Origin: JAOABC01 sp041287495
GTDB lineage: Bacteria > Aquificota > Aquificia > Aquificales > Hydrogenothermaceae
Direction: 5' to 3'
NCBI GenBank assembly: GCA_041287495.1
Contig: JBEULE010000013.1
Span: forward strand, 1 to 37,398
DNA: 37,398 bases
Shown here: positions 23,567 through 31,683 of the stretch, one piece after another
Layout of the letters: every line of letters begins with the position of its first letter
How positions within the stretch are numbered: the first letter of the stretch is position 1
Translations under genes and position numbers: made by a program
Notes under the pieces: generated by a model
Databases searched by the model: none
The model's input: only the letters and a program-made list of their open reading frames with translations
What the model was told of the DNA's origin: nothing

Positions 23567-24418
23567 TTATTTTCCCTCTATATTTAATTTTATCCAAGTA
23601 TACCCCAAAGATTTACGTGAATCTCTTTCCATATTCGAACCATCCCAAACGGCAAAAGTAACGTAAGTTACCTTTCCAGGACCCCATTCAGGATTTACCG
23701 TATTTCCTGTAAAAAACCTTCTCTTGATTTCAACATACCATTTCCCATCTTTATAAATACCTTTACCTTCAGCAGATTGAATCGATTTCCAAGTTGTTGA
23801 ACCAAATCCTTCAGCAACAATTTCCCTTACAGGAGATGAAATCGTATTTTTTAAATAATTTTTTTCACCTCCAATGTAGTTTAAAGCGTATTGATTGTGC
23901 CAATCTTCTGGATAGTTATAGGGAGATTGAGCATGTGGATACCAATCCACTGCATAGTTCGGTTCAATTTTTGGCAAATCGGCGTATCCTCTTTCAATGT
24001 TTTCTTGTCTAAAAGCTTGCCAATGTAGTATTAGAACACCCTTTCCTGGTTCTCCCATTGTTATAGGTGTTGATGGATCCGCGTGATAAGGTATTTGAAC
24101 AGCAACTGCATCTGAAAATTTATTATTAACTCTATAAACATCTTTAGTTTTATCGTCCCATATCAATAAAAATGCGATTTCGCTTCCGTTATTAATGCTT
24201 TTGACTTTTATTTTCTCAACAGAGGGTTTTAAGTCTGAAGGTGTAGTGACAGCTTGACCTGCTAAAGAAATTTCCACTTCTTTTGCCTGTTTCCATATAC
24301 TATTTAAAGGGTCTAAAGGTATATCACTTTTAACAAATTTAGAATTAATAATATCTTCAGCAAAAGACAAGGAAGACACAGCTAATATAGATAAAAATGT
24401 AATCTTTAACTTTTTCAT
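23567..24418 (-). CDS. Haem-b gamma subunit of type II DMSO-reductase-family enzyme (NxrC/EbdC-like)
   Basis: A periplasmic 283-aa protein of the ethylbenzene-dehydrogenase gamma family that carries one haem b and passes electrons to or from the Fe-S subunit. A 20-residue Sec signal (MKKLKITFLSILAVSSLSFA) precedes the domain. Blocks seen are IAFLLIWDDKTKD, FSDAVAVQIPYHADP and TMGEPGKGVLILHWQA, where the Met of TMG is the likely axial haem ligand. Late strands include WYVEIKRRF and VTYVTFAVWDGSNMERDSRKS. Presence of this subunit instead of a NarI membrane subunit marks the enzyme as periplasm-facing. AAGGAGG lies before the ATG. Confidence 0.82.
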   Translation of the reverse strand: MKKLKITFLSILAVSSLSFAEDIINSKFVKSDIPLDPLNSIWKQAKEVEISLAGQAVTTPSDLKPSVEKIKVKSINNGSEIAFLLIWDDKTKDVYRVNNKFSDAVAVQIPYHADPSTPITMGEPGKGVLILHWQAFRQENIERGYADLPKIEPNYAVDWYPHAQSPYNYPEDWHNQYALNYIGGEKNYLKNTISSPVREIVAEGFGSTTWKSIQSAEGKGIYKDGKWYVEIKRRFFTGNTVNPEWGPGKVTYVTFAVWDGSNMERDSRKSLGYTWIKLNIEGK

Positions 24419-24431
24419 GATAACCTCCTTA

Positions 24432-25580
24432 TTAAGTTATGTCTTGTCTAACAACATCATATCTTTCATCATGCATAGGTCTAAATTGAACTGGTTCAAC
24501 GATAGGGACCCTTACTAGCTCATTTCCTTTTTCGTCGTAACCAATTACATAATTTCCATCAACCTTAAACTTATGAGGAATAAATTGGGTGGAACCAAAA
24601 AGATGTAAAAGTGCCTGAAGCTCTGGTTCGTTACCTTCTCTCATTCTTTTATATACTTCAACGGCATGATCTGCACCGGGACCAAACATCTGTCTCAAAT
24701 AGTTCAATGGCACAGTTATTGGAGGAATATAGTAAACATTTGGTTGTAAACCAGTTTGAGGATATAAAGGTAATGCTACTTTCTTAATATGAACAAGATA
24801 ATCAATCGGATTATCTTGTACTACTTCGTTTGGCGGATTTATAAATCCCATTAATCTGATCCTGCCTATACATGTAGTAACACATTGAGGTTGTAAACCT
24901 TGTTCAACCTTTGGAAAGCATCCTATACATTTTTGAGAAATTCCTACAACTTGATTGAACATTGATTTTTTATATGGGCAAGCTTTGACACATTCTTGAT
25001 AACCTTCACACCTTTCTGCATCTATCAAGACAATACCATCTTCTTCTCTTTTGTAAATTGCTTTTCTTGGACATGCCGCAAGACATGCAGGATAACTGCA
25101 ATGATTGCAAATTCTTGGAAGATAGAACATCCAAATTGGATTTGGAAAATGTTCTATTATGGTCCCTATATCGACAGGTTCTGACGTTTCATCTTCTCCT
25201 ATATTTGGATTTATCCAGTCTAAATCATCGGGCATCCAACCAAGTACACGTTCTCCCTCCGGCGCAGCTTCTATTATAGTTTTACCTTTATATTGGCCAT
25301 TTTCCCATATCTGTTGGACATTTTGTTCTTCAAGTTTCTCCATTAAATGGACGTCCCATCCGATCGGATAAAAACCATGTGGTTTTGTTTCAACGTTATT
25401 CCAAAGCATATATTCCTGTCCTCTTCCAGGAGTCCAGGTTGTTTTGCATGCAACTGTACATGTTTGACAATCGATACATTTATTGAGATTCATGACAACG
25501 GCAAATTGCTTTTTAACTTTATGCGATTCGTAAGGATATTCAACTTCCCTATTTAATTGCCAGTTAAATACTTTAGCCAT
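24432..25580 (-). CDS. Iron-sulfur beta subunit (NarH/NxrB-like)
   Basis: Electron-transfer subunit of 382 aa with four Fe-S clusters. The motifs are CIDCQTCTVACKTTW near residue 36; CNHCSYPACLAACPRKAI; CEGYQECVKACPYKK; and CIGCFPKVEQGLQPQCVTTC. In the third motif Tyr replaces the cysteine position, where NarH has Trp, so one cluster is expected to be 3Fe-4S. The core ends with IGRIRLMGFINPPNE. There is no signal peptide; it should leave the cell bound to the TAT-targeted alpha subunit. It is shorter than typical NarH (about 510) or Nitrospira NxrB (about 430). A GGAGG lies before the ATG, 24 bases after the alpha stop. Confidence 0.88.
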   Translation of the reverse strand: MAKVFNWQLNREVEYPYESHKVKKQFAVVMNLNKCIDCQTCTVACKTTWTPGRGQEYMLWNNVETKPHGFYPIGWDVHLMEKLEEQNVQQIWENGQYKGKTIIEAAPEGERVLGWMPDDLDWINPNIGEDETSEPVDIGTIIEHFPNPIWMFYLPRICNHCSYPACLAACPRKAIYKREEDGIVLIDAERCEGYQECVKACPYKKSMFNQVVGISQKCIGCFPKVEQGLQPQCVTTCIGRIRLMGFINPPNEVVQDNPIDYLVHIKKVALPLYPQTGLQPNVYYIPPITVPLNYLRQMFGPGADHAVEVYKRMREGNEPELQALLHLFGSTQFIPHKFKVDGNYVIGYDEKGNELVRVPIVEPVQFRPMHDERYDVVRQDIT

Positions 25581-25604
25581 AGTTTTTCCTCCAATTTTTA
25601 GTTT

Positions 25605-28600
25605 TTAGACAATTTTTACATACATAGCTTTTAAATACTTTTTGAAAGATTCTCTTGGATTCTGAGGTCTTAATCCTATCTCCAATGGTCTCCATAGACC
25701 CTTGTTTCCAAGACCACCATTTTCGGCTTTAGTGATTTTTCCGAAAGCTTCACGAGGTGCTCCAACAGGACAGTGAACATCCAACATAAATCCTTTTCCT
25801 GTATCTCTACCAATTAAGTTTTTTCTCACAAGACTGTCGGTCATAAGTGTTGGTTTTAACCAACCTCTTGTAACACTTTGCTGACTACCTCTTCTATAAA
25901 ATGATTGGTAGCCTGTTTCCGGATTTTTTGCAAGCCCATTTCTGTTAATTTTAGTTCCTTTAACAGAACCATGGGAAGAACCATACATATTGAACCATAT
26001 TTTTCCTACACCTTTTGGTGTGCTATAAGAACCTCTAACTCTGACAAGAGCTCTTGCCACTTCATAATCTTCTGGCCTTTTTTGCCATCCTATAAAAGGT
26101 CTATCTTGTGGATCTGCATCTACATATACGTAATCCCCGTCGTTAATTCCAAGTTTTTTCAAATCTTCCATATTAATTTCTATATAGGCTTCGGTTATAT
26201 ATGGCATTCTTTTATCATGTCTGTAGAAATCTCCATAAGGTCCAAATAATAGTGCAACAACATCAACATCTCCAGTAGCTGAATGGGCTGTATGTCTAAA
26301 CTTTGGAGTATGGATAATATGAGTTGCACCAAAGGAATCTATAAGTGGATGTTTTGTTTTTAAAAGTTCATCTGCGGTTATGATTACATTACGTGCTTGT
26401 CTGTATTTTGTTATTTTTAGAGCTTCTTCATCGGATATTCCATAGTCGATAGGTTTTTTAGGTCTCATCAAAGGATGCGGTTTAGCAACGATTACGTTTG
26501 GTTGATATCTTGTTGCATCTACAGGTTCTCTATATACTGGTAGATTCTCACCAGCATTTATAAATTCATCCTCTTCTCTATAAAACTCAAGCCTACCACT
26601 TTTTGTGTACCATGGAAGATTTTCGATAGTATGTTCGTAACCTACAAATTTTGGATAAGATCTTGTCATAATCAAAGAAGGAATTCCTTGCTCACATTTT
26701 TTAGCTATTTCCTCTATTTTGTAACCTCTTAAAGTAGAAGAAGCGTCTATTATCCTTTGTAGATATACTTCTGGTTTTCCGTCAAATACAAACTTCCAAT
26801 AATCGTAGAATCTTTTATCCCCAGTTAGTAGGCTTAATTTCTGAGCAACAAGTGCATACGTTTCAAGATCATTCTTTGTATCGAAATATCTCCTATGTTG
26901 AGTTCTTGGCCATACATGTATAAACGGATTTGTAACAGAACCTGTCATATCCCAGAATCTATTCTCGTGCCAAGCATCAACCCCGAGAACGATGTCCGAA
27001 TATTCACATGTTAATGTCCACCACCAATCATTATTAATTATACATTCTGTCTTTGGAAGTTGATTCATAATAACGTTGTAAGCCCATTTTTGATTGCCAA
27101 GCCCTGAGTTATTATTTACAAACCAGATAAATTTTGTTGGAACTGGTATATGGGTTTTCCCTGTTATAAGTGTATTTCCTACATAAAGTGGTGTATCTTC
27201 GTCAGCCCAGTAATGCTGAGATTCGCCTCTCCAATATGGTTTTACTTTTGCAGGTTTTGTTGGATCAAGTTCAATATTAAATGGATCTTCAAAATTCCAC
27301 TGAGGTATTCCATTGAAAAGAGCCAATCTATAGTTTCCAGCATAGCTTCCTATATTTCCGCTTACTTTTCCTACATTGTCAGTAAGTGCAGCAAGTAAAA
27401 ACATAGCCCTTTGAGTGAGATCTCCGTGAAGATATTGATTAACACCCATCCCTCCAGCAATTTTCGTATTTCCAGCGTTTTCGGATATTTCTTTTGCTAA
27501 ATCTACTATCGCTTTTGCTGGAACTCCTGTTATTTTTTCAACAGTTTCCGGTGTATAACTCTCTTCAAGTAATTCCAGGTATACTTGGAACAGTGGCTTT
27601 ACTTCTATTTCTTTTTCATCCGTAGTTTTTATTTTCATAGAGCCTTCAAGAGCAGGATCAATATTCAATTTCAGGAAATCCTCTCCAACATCATCCCTTG
27701 TGATTATTTTTGGAGAATTTGTTTTTAAATCCCATACCACATAATCATCAATATCTTGGATTCTTATATTTTCTGGTATTAGCTGTTTATCTTGTTTGAA
27801 ATTTGGTGGCAAAGATTGTCCTGGTTTGTAAACCAAGGTCTTTGATAAAGTTTTCGGAATGTAACCCTTTATTATATCTCTTGCTCTTAAAATCTTTCCA
27901 TTATCCATCCTAACTAACAGTGGCATGTCAGTAAAACTCTTAACGTATTTTTCTTTATACCACTTATTTTTCATAATTACATAAGACAACCCAAGTGCTA
28001 GAGCACCATCTGTTCCAGTTCTTACTATTATGACTTTATCGGCTGTTCTTGCAGAAGCCATAAAATCATTTGAAATAACAACAACTTTTGTACCTTTCAT
28101 CTGGGCTTCCGTTAACCAATGAGAATCAGGCATCTTTGTTCCATATGGATTCATTCCCCAAAGAATTACAAGTTTCGAATGTTCCCATAAAGCAAGGTCA
28201 AAATCTACTGTTTGTTGTCCAGTAACCATTGGATGTCCAGGAGGTAAATCTGTGTGCTCTGAGTAATTATCCCACCCTGTACCACCTTTTGCTTTTTCTG
28301 GAGGAACGTTTCTAATATATTGATCTACAAGAGCCATCATGTTGGCCATTCTATAAATACCGACATATCTTAATACCGCGAGAAAAGGCATTGAACCTCT
28401 AAATTTTAAAGTTCTTGTCCCGGCTCCCTCCATCACTTCTAATTGCTCTTTAGTATAATGTCCTTGATTTTCAAGTCTTCTTTTCCCTTCTTCTCCTGAA
28501 TATGTTTGAGCAATATTAAGAATGGATTTTGCAATTATATCAGAAACTTCATCCCATGATACTCTTAACCATTTATCCTTTCCTCTCTGGAAGTATCTCT

Positions 28601-29069
28601 CAGGAGGTTCTCCTGTTTTCTCATCTCTTGGAAATCCTGCTTTATACCATTCATAGTAACCTTTTCTTACAAAAGGTCCTTTAACTCTCCTGTCTCCATA
28701 AAATCTTCTAACAAGTGCTAATCCTTTATTGCAACATCTCGGCTCCCACCTATGAGAAACTTTGGTACCATAAAGATCTGTTGCTAAACCATACTTGTAA
28801 GTCGGCTCAATTCTAGTAATAACTCCGTTCTTAACATATGCATTTAATAAGCATCCATGTGTATCGTTTGGATTACAGAGAAAAACGAAGCTTGATTCTG
28901 CATTATAAATATCTCTGTAAAAATTTTCCCAAGTTCTATTAGGATAATAGAGAAGAGGATTTTCAACAGAGATGGCGGGTTCAAAAATTCTCTGTGCAAA
29001 AGAAGGTGAAGAAAGCCCTGCAAGCAGTAGACTTCCCGTTTTGATAAATTCTCTTCTTGATAGACCCAT
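25605..29069 (-). CDS. Periplasmic molybdopterin catalytic subunit, NxrA/NarG-like
   Basis: A type II DMSO-reductase-family catalytic subunit of 1154 aa. A twin-arginine leader (LSRREFIKTGSLLLAGLSSP) exports it. The [4Fe-4S] (FS0) ligands are C65-x3-D69-x3-C73 (FLCNPNDTHGCLLNAY) and C112/C113 (PRCCNKG). NarG has His-x3-Cys-x3-Cys, so Cys replaces His and Asp replaces the middle Cys, which as far as I recall is typical of the periplasmic NxrA of Nitrospira and anammox bacteria. The molybdenum ligand Asp is D274 in TDLPPGHPMV. Length also matches NxrA rather than NarG. It should interconvert nitrate and nitrite; in this setting (nap, nirS, norZ) nitrate reduction is likely, but chlorate or selenate reductases cannot be excluded. 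AAGGAGG precedes the ATG. Confidence 0.87.
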   Translation of the reverse strand: MGLSRREFIKTGSLLLAGLSSPSFAQRIFEPAISVENPLLYYPNRTWENFYRDIYNAESSFVFLCNPNDTHGCLLNAYVKNGVITRIEPTYKYGLATDLYGTKVSHRWEPRCCNKGLALVRRFYGDRRVKGPFVRKGYYEWYKAGFPRDEKTGEPPERYFQRGKDKWLRVSWDEVSDIIAKSILNIAQTYSGEEGKRRLENQGHYTKEQLEVMEGAGTRTLKFRGSMPFLAVLRYVGIYRMANMMALVDQYIRNVPPEKAKGGTGWDNYSEHTDLPPGHPMVTGQQTVDFDLALWEHSKLVILWGMNPYGTKMPDSHWLTEAQMKGTKVVVISNDFMASARTADKVIIVRTGTDGALALGLSYVIMKNKWYKEKYVKSFTDMPLLVRMDNGKILRARDIIKGYIPKTLSKTLVYKPGQSLPPNFKQDKQLIPENIRIQDIDDYVVWDLKTNSPKIITRDDVGEDFLKLNIDPALEGSMKIKTTDEKEIEVKPLFQVYLELLEESYTPETVEKITGVPAKAIVDLAKEISENAGNTKIAGGMGVNQYLHGDLTQRAMFLLAALTDNVGKVSGNIGSYAGNYRLALFNGIPQWNFEDPFNIELDPTKPAKVKPYWRGESQHYWADEDTPLYVGNTLITGKTHIPVPTKFIWFVNNNSGLGNQKWAYNVIMNQLPKTECIINNDWWWTLTCEYSDIVLGVDAWHENRFWDMTGSVTNPFIHVWPRTQHRRYFDTKNDLETYALVAQKLSLLTGDKRFYDYWKFVFDGKPEVYLQRIIDASSTLRGYKIEEIAKKCEQGIPSLIMTRSYPKFVGYEHTIENLPWYTKSGRLEFYREEDEFINAGENLPVYREPVDATRYQPNVIVAKPHPLMRPKKPIDYGISDEEALKITKYRQARNVIITADELLKTKHPLIDSFGATHIIHTPKFRHTAHSATGDVDVVALLFGPYGDFYRHDKRMPYITEAYIEINMEDLKKLGINDGDYVYVDADPQDRPFIGWQKRPEDYEVARALVRVRGSYSTPKGVGKIWFNMYGSSHGSVKGTKINRNGLAKNPETGYQSFYRRGSQQSVTRGWLKPTLMTDSLVRKNLIGRDTGKGFMLDVHCPVGAPREAFGKITKAENGGLGNKGLWRPLEIGLRPQNPRESFKKYLKAMYVKIV

Positions 29070-29089
29070 ATTAATACCTCCTTTTATTG

Positions 29090-29103
29090 ATGATATAAAT
29101 CAT
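29090..29103. promoter_or_regulatory. FNR-like palindrome close to the Nxr-like start codon
   Basis: ATGATATAAATCAT has a perfect inverted repeat with the same half-sites as the box at 5667. It is only 20 bases upstream of the ATG, downstream of the likely start point, so it would act as a roadblock if bound. Confidence 0.35.
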
Positions 29104-29120
29104 AATAATACAGCTTAAAA

Positions 29121-29138
29121 TAAATTAGGCAAGTCTTA
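29121..29138. promoter_or_regulatory. TAAGA-N8-TCTTA-like site, copy E2
   Basis: TAAAT, TAGGCAAG, TCTTA: eight of ten arm bases match, and the spacer is similar to the strong copies. It lies over the predicted start point (about 29131) of the Nxr-like operon. Confidence 0.25.
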
Positions 29139-29142
29139 TTTT

Positions 29143-29160
29143 AAAGACGTAAAAGTCTAT
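29143..29160. promoter_or_regulatory. TAAGA-N8-TCTTA-like site, copy E1
   Basis: AAAGA, CGTAAAAG, TCTAT: seven of ten arm bases match the motif. It lies between the FNR-type box and a -10-like TAAAAT (29143-29138 on the minus strand). Confidence 0.25.
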
Positions 29161-29166
29161 AATTCA

Positions 29167-29180
29167 TTGATTAAAGTCAA
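29167..29180. promoter_or_regulatory. FNR/DNR-type box, Nxr-like operon
   Basis: On the minus strand TTGACTTTAATCAA followed by TGAAT, the same extension as at norZ and nirS. Centred about 42 bases upstream of a start near 29131. Confidence 0.7.
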
Positions 29181-29217
29181 GAAGCCTTAAATTTTAATCT
29201 TAGATTATAAATTCAGA

Positions 29218-29574
29218 TTATATATCTTTAAGATGTCCGGAGTATTTAATCTTTTCTATAGGTGTTTTATCATCGTTTAAGAAATTTAAAATTTTTTCTG
29301 TGTTTTTATTTATCTCTTTTATCGCTCTATCTAACTCTTCTTCTGTATATGAAAAATGCATTTCTGCAGAAATGACATAGGGTATTGATTGAATAATCTT
29401 TAATTTTGATACTTCTTCTTCTGTATTTTCTCCTTCAATAGTGATTATGATTCTACCCTTTTCATCATAAAAATGAACATCACAAACTCCGGTCTCTTCA
29501 AGTGATTCTAAAACTGTCCTTAAGAATTCTGGTTTTGTCTGAACTACTACACCGGAAATATTTTTACTACTCAT
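29218..29574 (-). CDS. napD: NapD, chaperone of the Nap nitrate reductase leader
   Basis: A small cytoplasmic protein of 118 aa that binds the twin-arginine leader of NapA and keeps it from premature export. It has the ferredoxin-like fold pattern: ISGVVVQTKPEFLRTVLESL (strand and helix), VCDVHFYDEKGRIIITIEG, then a helix and IPYVISAEMHFSYTE, with the usual NapD ending of a short acidic helix. I start at the ATG at 29574, because it overlaps the napL stop as ATGA and GGAGG lies 8 bases before it; the ATG at 29589 precedes that site. It is the last gene of napAGHBFLD. The C-terminal extension of about 30 residues is longer than in E. coli. Confidence 0.85.
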   Translation of the reverse strand: MSSKNISGVVVQTKPEFLRTVLESLEETGVCDVHFYDEKGRIIITIEGENTEEEVSKLKIIQSIPYVISAEMHFSYTEEELDRAIKEINKNTEKILNFLNDDKTPIEKIKYSGHLKDI

Positions 29575-30533
29575 CGTTTTATCCTCCATATTATTATTTT
29601 CCCATCATCTGAACCGGATATTATGAGATCTTGAGAAACATAGTCAATAACACCAACAGTTGATTTGTGTCCTTTAAGTATTAATAGACGTTTGTCAAGG
29701 GAGAAATCATACACTCCTAAATCATTTGATTCATTAATCTGATATACACCTATCTTTCCATCCGGAGAGAGTGCTACGGAGAATACTATAAAATCCGCTT
29801 CAATTTTTTTATAGTTATTTGTATTTATATCGTAATAACCTATTCTTCTATCTCTTCCACCAGTAATTATCTTACTGGATTTACAGTCAACTCTGTATAT
29901 CTGATCTACATTTACTTTATCGAATTTCTTCAATACATTCCCAGTGGACAAGTCTATCAGATAAACACTTCCTCCTTCATCTCCAAGCACACCATATCTT
30001 TTATTATCACAGAGATTAAAATCACCAAATGAGTAACTACTTATCTGTTTTCTGTAAATGATCTTATTTTTTTGATAATCGTAAAGTATAAGCTCTGAGC
30101 CTTTTGTGGTTAATAGTATATAATTGCCCCCCCAGAATCTGACTTTTGTATACTGTAAATTTTCATTTGTAAGATTTATCTTTTTGATATTATCCTTTCC
30201 TTTAAAAAATATATCTCTATTTCCTCCCGTTGCTTCAGAGACCATGACAATATTATCTGCATAAACATCTACTGAGAATATTTTGGGAAAGATCTGTTCT
30301 CCCATAAAACTTTTAATTTTTGGTAGTTCTATTTTTTTCTCAATTTTACCGGTTTTCGGATTTATAATTTCTATAATTCCTTTTTCTGTTGAGGTAATGA
30401 TCCTATCTTGATAATAAACGATATCAAGAACTCCACCACTGACGTTTATCTGTTTATCAAGTTTTATCTCAAAACTGTAAGATATAAAAAATGTAGATAA
30501 AAACATTATCAATATTAACCTATATCTTTTCAT
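29571..30533 (-). CDS. napL: NapL, WD40-like periplasmic propeller protein
   Basis: A 320-aa protein with an N-terminal signal (MKRYRLILIMFLSTFFISYS) and about seven WD/beta-propeller repeats. Repeat cores include ITSTEKGIIEIINPKTGKI, GDEGGSVYLIDLSTGNVL, ITGGRDRRIGYYDINT, HKSTVGVIDYV and SGSDDGKIIIWRIKR. NapL is known in the nap clusters of Campylobacterota, where it is non-essential or has a minor role in Nap maturation. Here it lies between napF and napD in the same order. It overlaps napF by 4 bases at its start and napD by 4 at its end. The function is not established; the name rests on position and repeat architecture. Confidence 0.8.
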   Translation of the reverse strand: MKRYRLILIMFLSTFFISYSFEIKLDKQINVSGGVLDIVYYQDRIITSTEKGIIEIINPKTGKIEKKIELPKIKSFMGEQIFPKIFSVDVYADNIVMVSEATGGNRDIFFKGKDNIKKINLTNENLQYTKVRFWGGNYILLTTKGSELILYDYQKNKIIYRKQISSYSFGDFNLCDNKRYGVLGDEGGSVYLIDLSTGNVLKKFDKVNVDQIYRVDCKSSKIITGGRDRRIGYYDINTNNYKKIEADFIVFSVALSPDGKIGVYQINESNDLGVYDFSLDKRLLILKGHKSTVGVIDYVSQDLIISGSDDGKIIIWRIKR

Positions 30534-31030
30534 GATAATCCTCTGATCTCTATAGCTTTAACAGGACAACTAATAACACAGAATCCACAGTTAGTACATT
30601 TTGAAGAGATTATCTCCGGATTAAACAGACCCTTAAATTTTATGGCATCATCTATACAGTAATCCCTGCAAGAGAAACACATGGTTTTATTCCATGCCAG
30701 ACACTTATCTGTATTTATAGTTGTAACTGCTTCTATCCTCTTTTTATCAGGATTACTTAAAACACCGTATTGACAGGCTTCCATACATTTACCGCAAAAG
30801 GTACATCCGGAGTGTTTAAATTCTATATATGGAATATTGTTTTCATCTCTGAAAAGGATGTTTTCTTCACATGCTGCTACGCAGTATCCATTACAGGAAT
30901 AACACTGCTTAAAATCTGTATCCTCTTTTAGGTAAGGGGGTCTTATTAAATTCGGAATTTTTTTGTTATCTTCTGTTCTGAGCAGAGAAGGGAGAGCTTT
31001 AAACAACCCCCTTCTTGTATATCTATCCAT
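30530..31030 (-). CDS. napF: NapF, ferredoxin-type accessory protein
   Basis: A 166-aa cytoplasmic Fe-S protein that takes part in NapA maturation. Four cysteine clusters are visible: CYSCNGYCVAAC near residue 39, CTFCGKCMEACQYGVL near 75, CLAWNKTMCFSCRDYCIDDA near 108 and CTNCGFCVISCPVKAIEIRG at the C-terminus. The N-terminus has a twin-arginine-like RRGLFKALPS but no hydrophobic signal, as in NapF. It follows napB with a TAATG one-base overlap and overlaps napL by 4 bases, so the genes are translationally coupled. Confidence 0.85.
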   Translation of the reverse strand: MDRYTRRGLFKALPSLLRTEDNKKIPNLIRPPYLKEDTDFKQCYSCNGYCVAACEENILFRDENNIPYIEFKHSGCTFCGKCMEACQYGVLSNPDKKRIEAVTTINTDKCLAWNKTMCFSCRDYCIDDAIKFKGLFNPEIISSKCTNCGFCVISCPVKAIEIRGLS

Positions 31031-31683
31031 TAGTGATGCTCTCCTGAAGGTAATTTATCACTTGGTGGTCCGCTAAATTTTTCATTATCTATAGCTGTTC
31101 CGCCAAGATCAACCCCTTCATTTATATTTTCAATAAGTTTAGATTTCTCTTTAGCTTTTGGGTCTCTGTATTCCGGTTTGAAGTTATTTTTAACTAAGGG
31201 TTGAACATCAAGTTGAGGAGCATGGCATTGAGTGCAGTTATATCTTCCCTGATAGAGATGGTTTAACTTTTCTCCAGTTCTAAAATTAATAAAGTGAGTA
31301 GGAGGAATAGGAGTTGCTTTTACAGTTTTTGCTACTTCCGGCATGTGACATCCGAGACAAGCATTATTTTCTTTTGTAATTGGAAGTAAGCCTTCTGTAC
31401 TGTGAGGTATCTGAGGAGGAGCATTTTCGTAAGCTCTCTTATATTTCTTTGAAGATCCAGGTGGAGGTTTTGGTGCGTATTCTGGATCTATTATTGCTGG
31501 TGGAGCAGTTTTTTCCTCTTCCTCAAGCGGAGCATTTCTCAATCCTACATCTTCCGGTGCTATTTCTGATTTTTGTTGAACTTTTTTTGGTTCCTTTGCA
31601 ATAACTTCAGTTAAAAATAGAGTAGAAGATCCCATTAATGTAGCTACCATTAAAGCCGATAAAAACTTACCTTTATTAAACAT
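31030..31683 (-). CDS. napB: NapB, diheme cytochrome c subunit
   Basis: A periplasmic electron-transfer subunit, 217 aa, that feeds NapA. A Sec signal (about 29 residues, ending VIAK) is followed by an acidic, Pro-rich stretch (about 31-90), then two haem motifs, CLGCH (NNACLGCHMPEV) and CTQCH (YNCTQCHAPQLD). The spacing and PPTHFINFRTGEKLNHLYQGRY between them are typical NapB. It is longer than most NapB because of the N-terminal stretch and a C-terminal tail of about 60 residues. Its start overlaps napH by 8 bases. Confidence 0.92.
   Translation of the reverse strand: MFNKGKFLSALMVATLMGSSTLFLTEVIAKEPKKVQQKSEIAPEDVGLRNAPLEEEEKTAPPAIIDPEYAPKPPPGSSKKYKRAYENAPPQIPHSTEGLLPITKENNACLGCHMPEVAKTVKATPIPPTHFINFRTGEKLNHLYQGRYNCTQCHAPQLDVQPLVKNNFKPEYRDPKAKEKSKLIENINEGVDLGGTAIDNEKFSGPPSDKLPSGEHH

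Noticed and set aside
25605..29069. Calling the large molybdoenzyme a standard membrane-bound NarG
   Set aside because: It has a twin-arginine leader, a different FS0 ligand set, a length of 1154 aa and a haem-b gamma subunit instead of NarI.
29116..29200. Possible tandem direct repeat array (CRISPR-like) in the AT-rich leader of the Nxr-like operon
   Set aside because: The similar words are short operator-like half-sites. There is no regular repeat-spacer pattern here, and I noticed none elsewhere in the window.
31380..31604. A 74-aa plus-strand frame opposite napB
   Set aside because: It is antisense to the Pro/Glu-rich part of NapB, has no ribosome site, and its composition is explained by the opposite strand.
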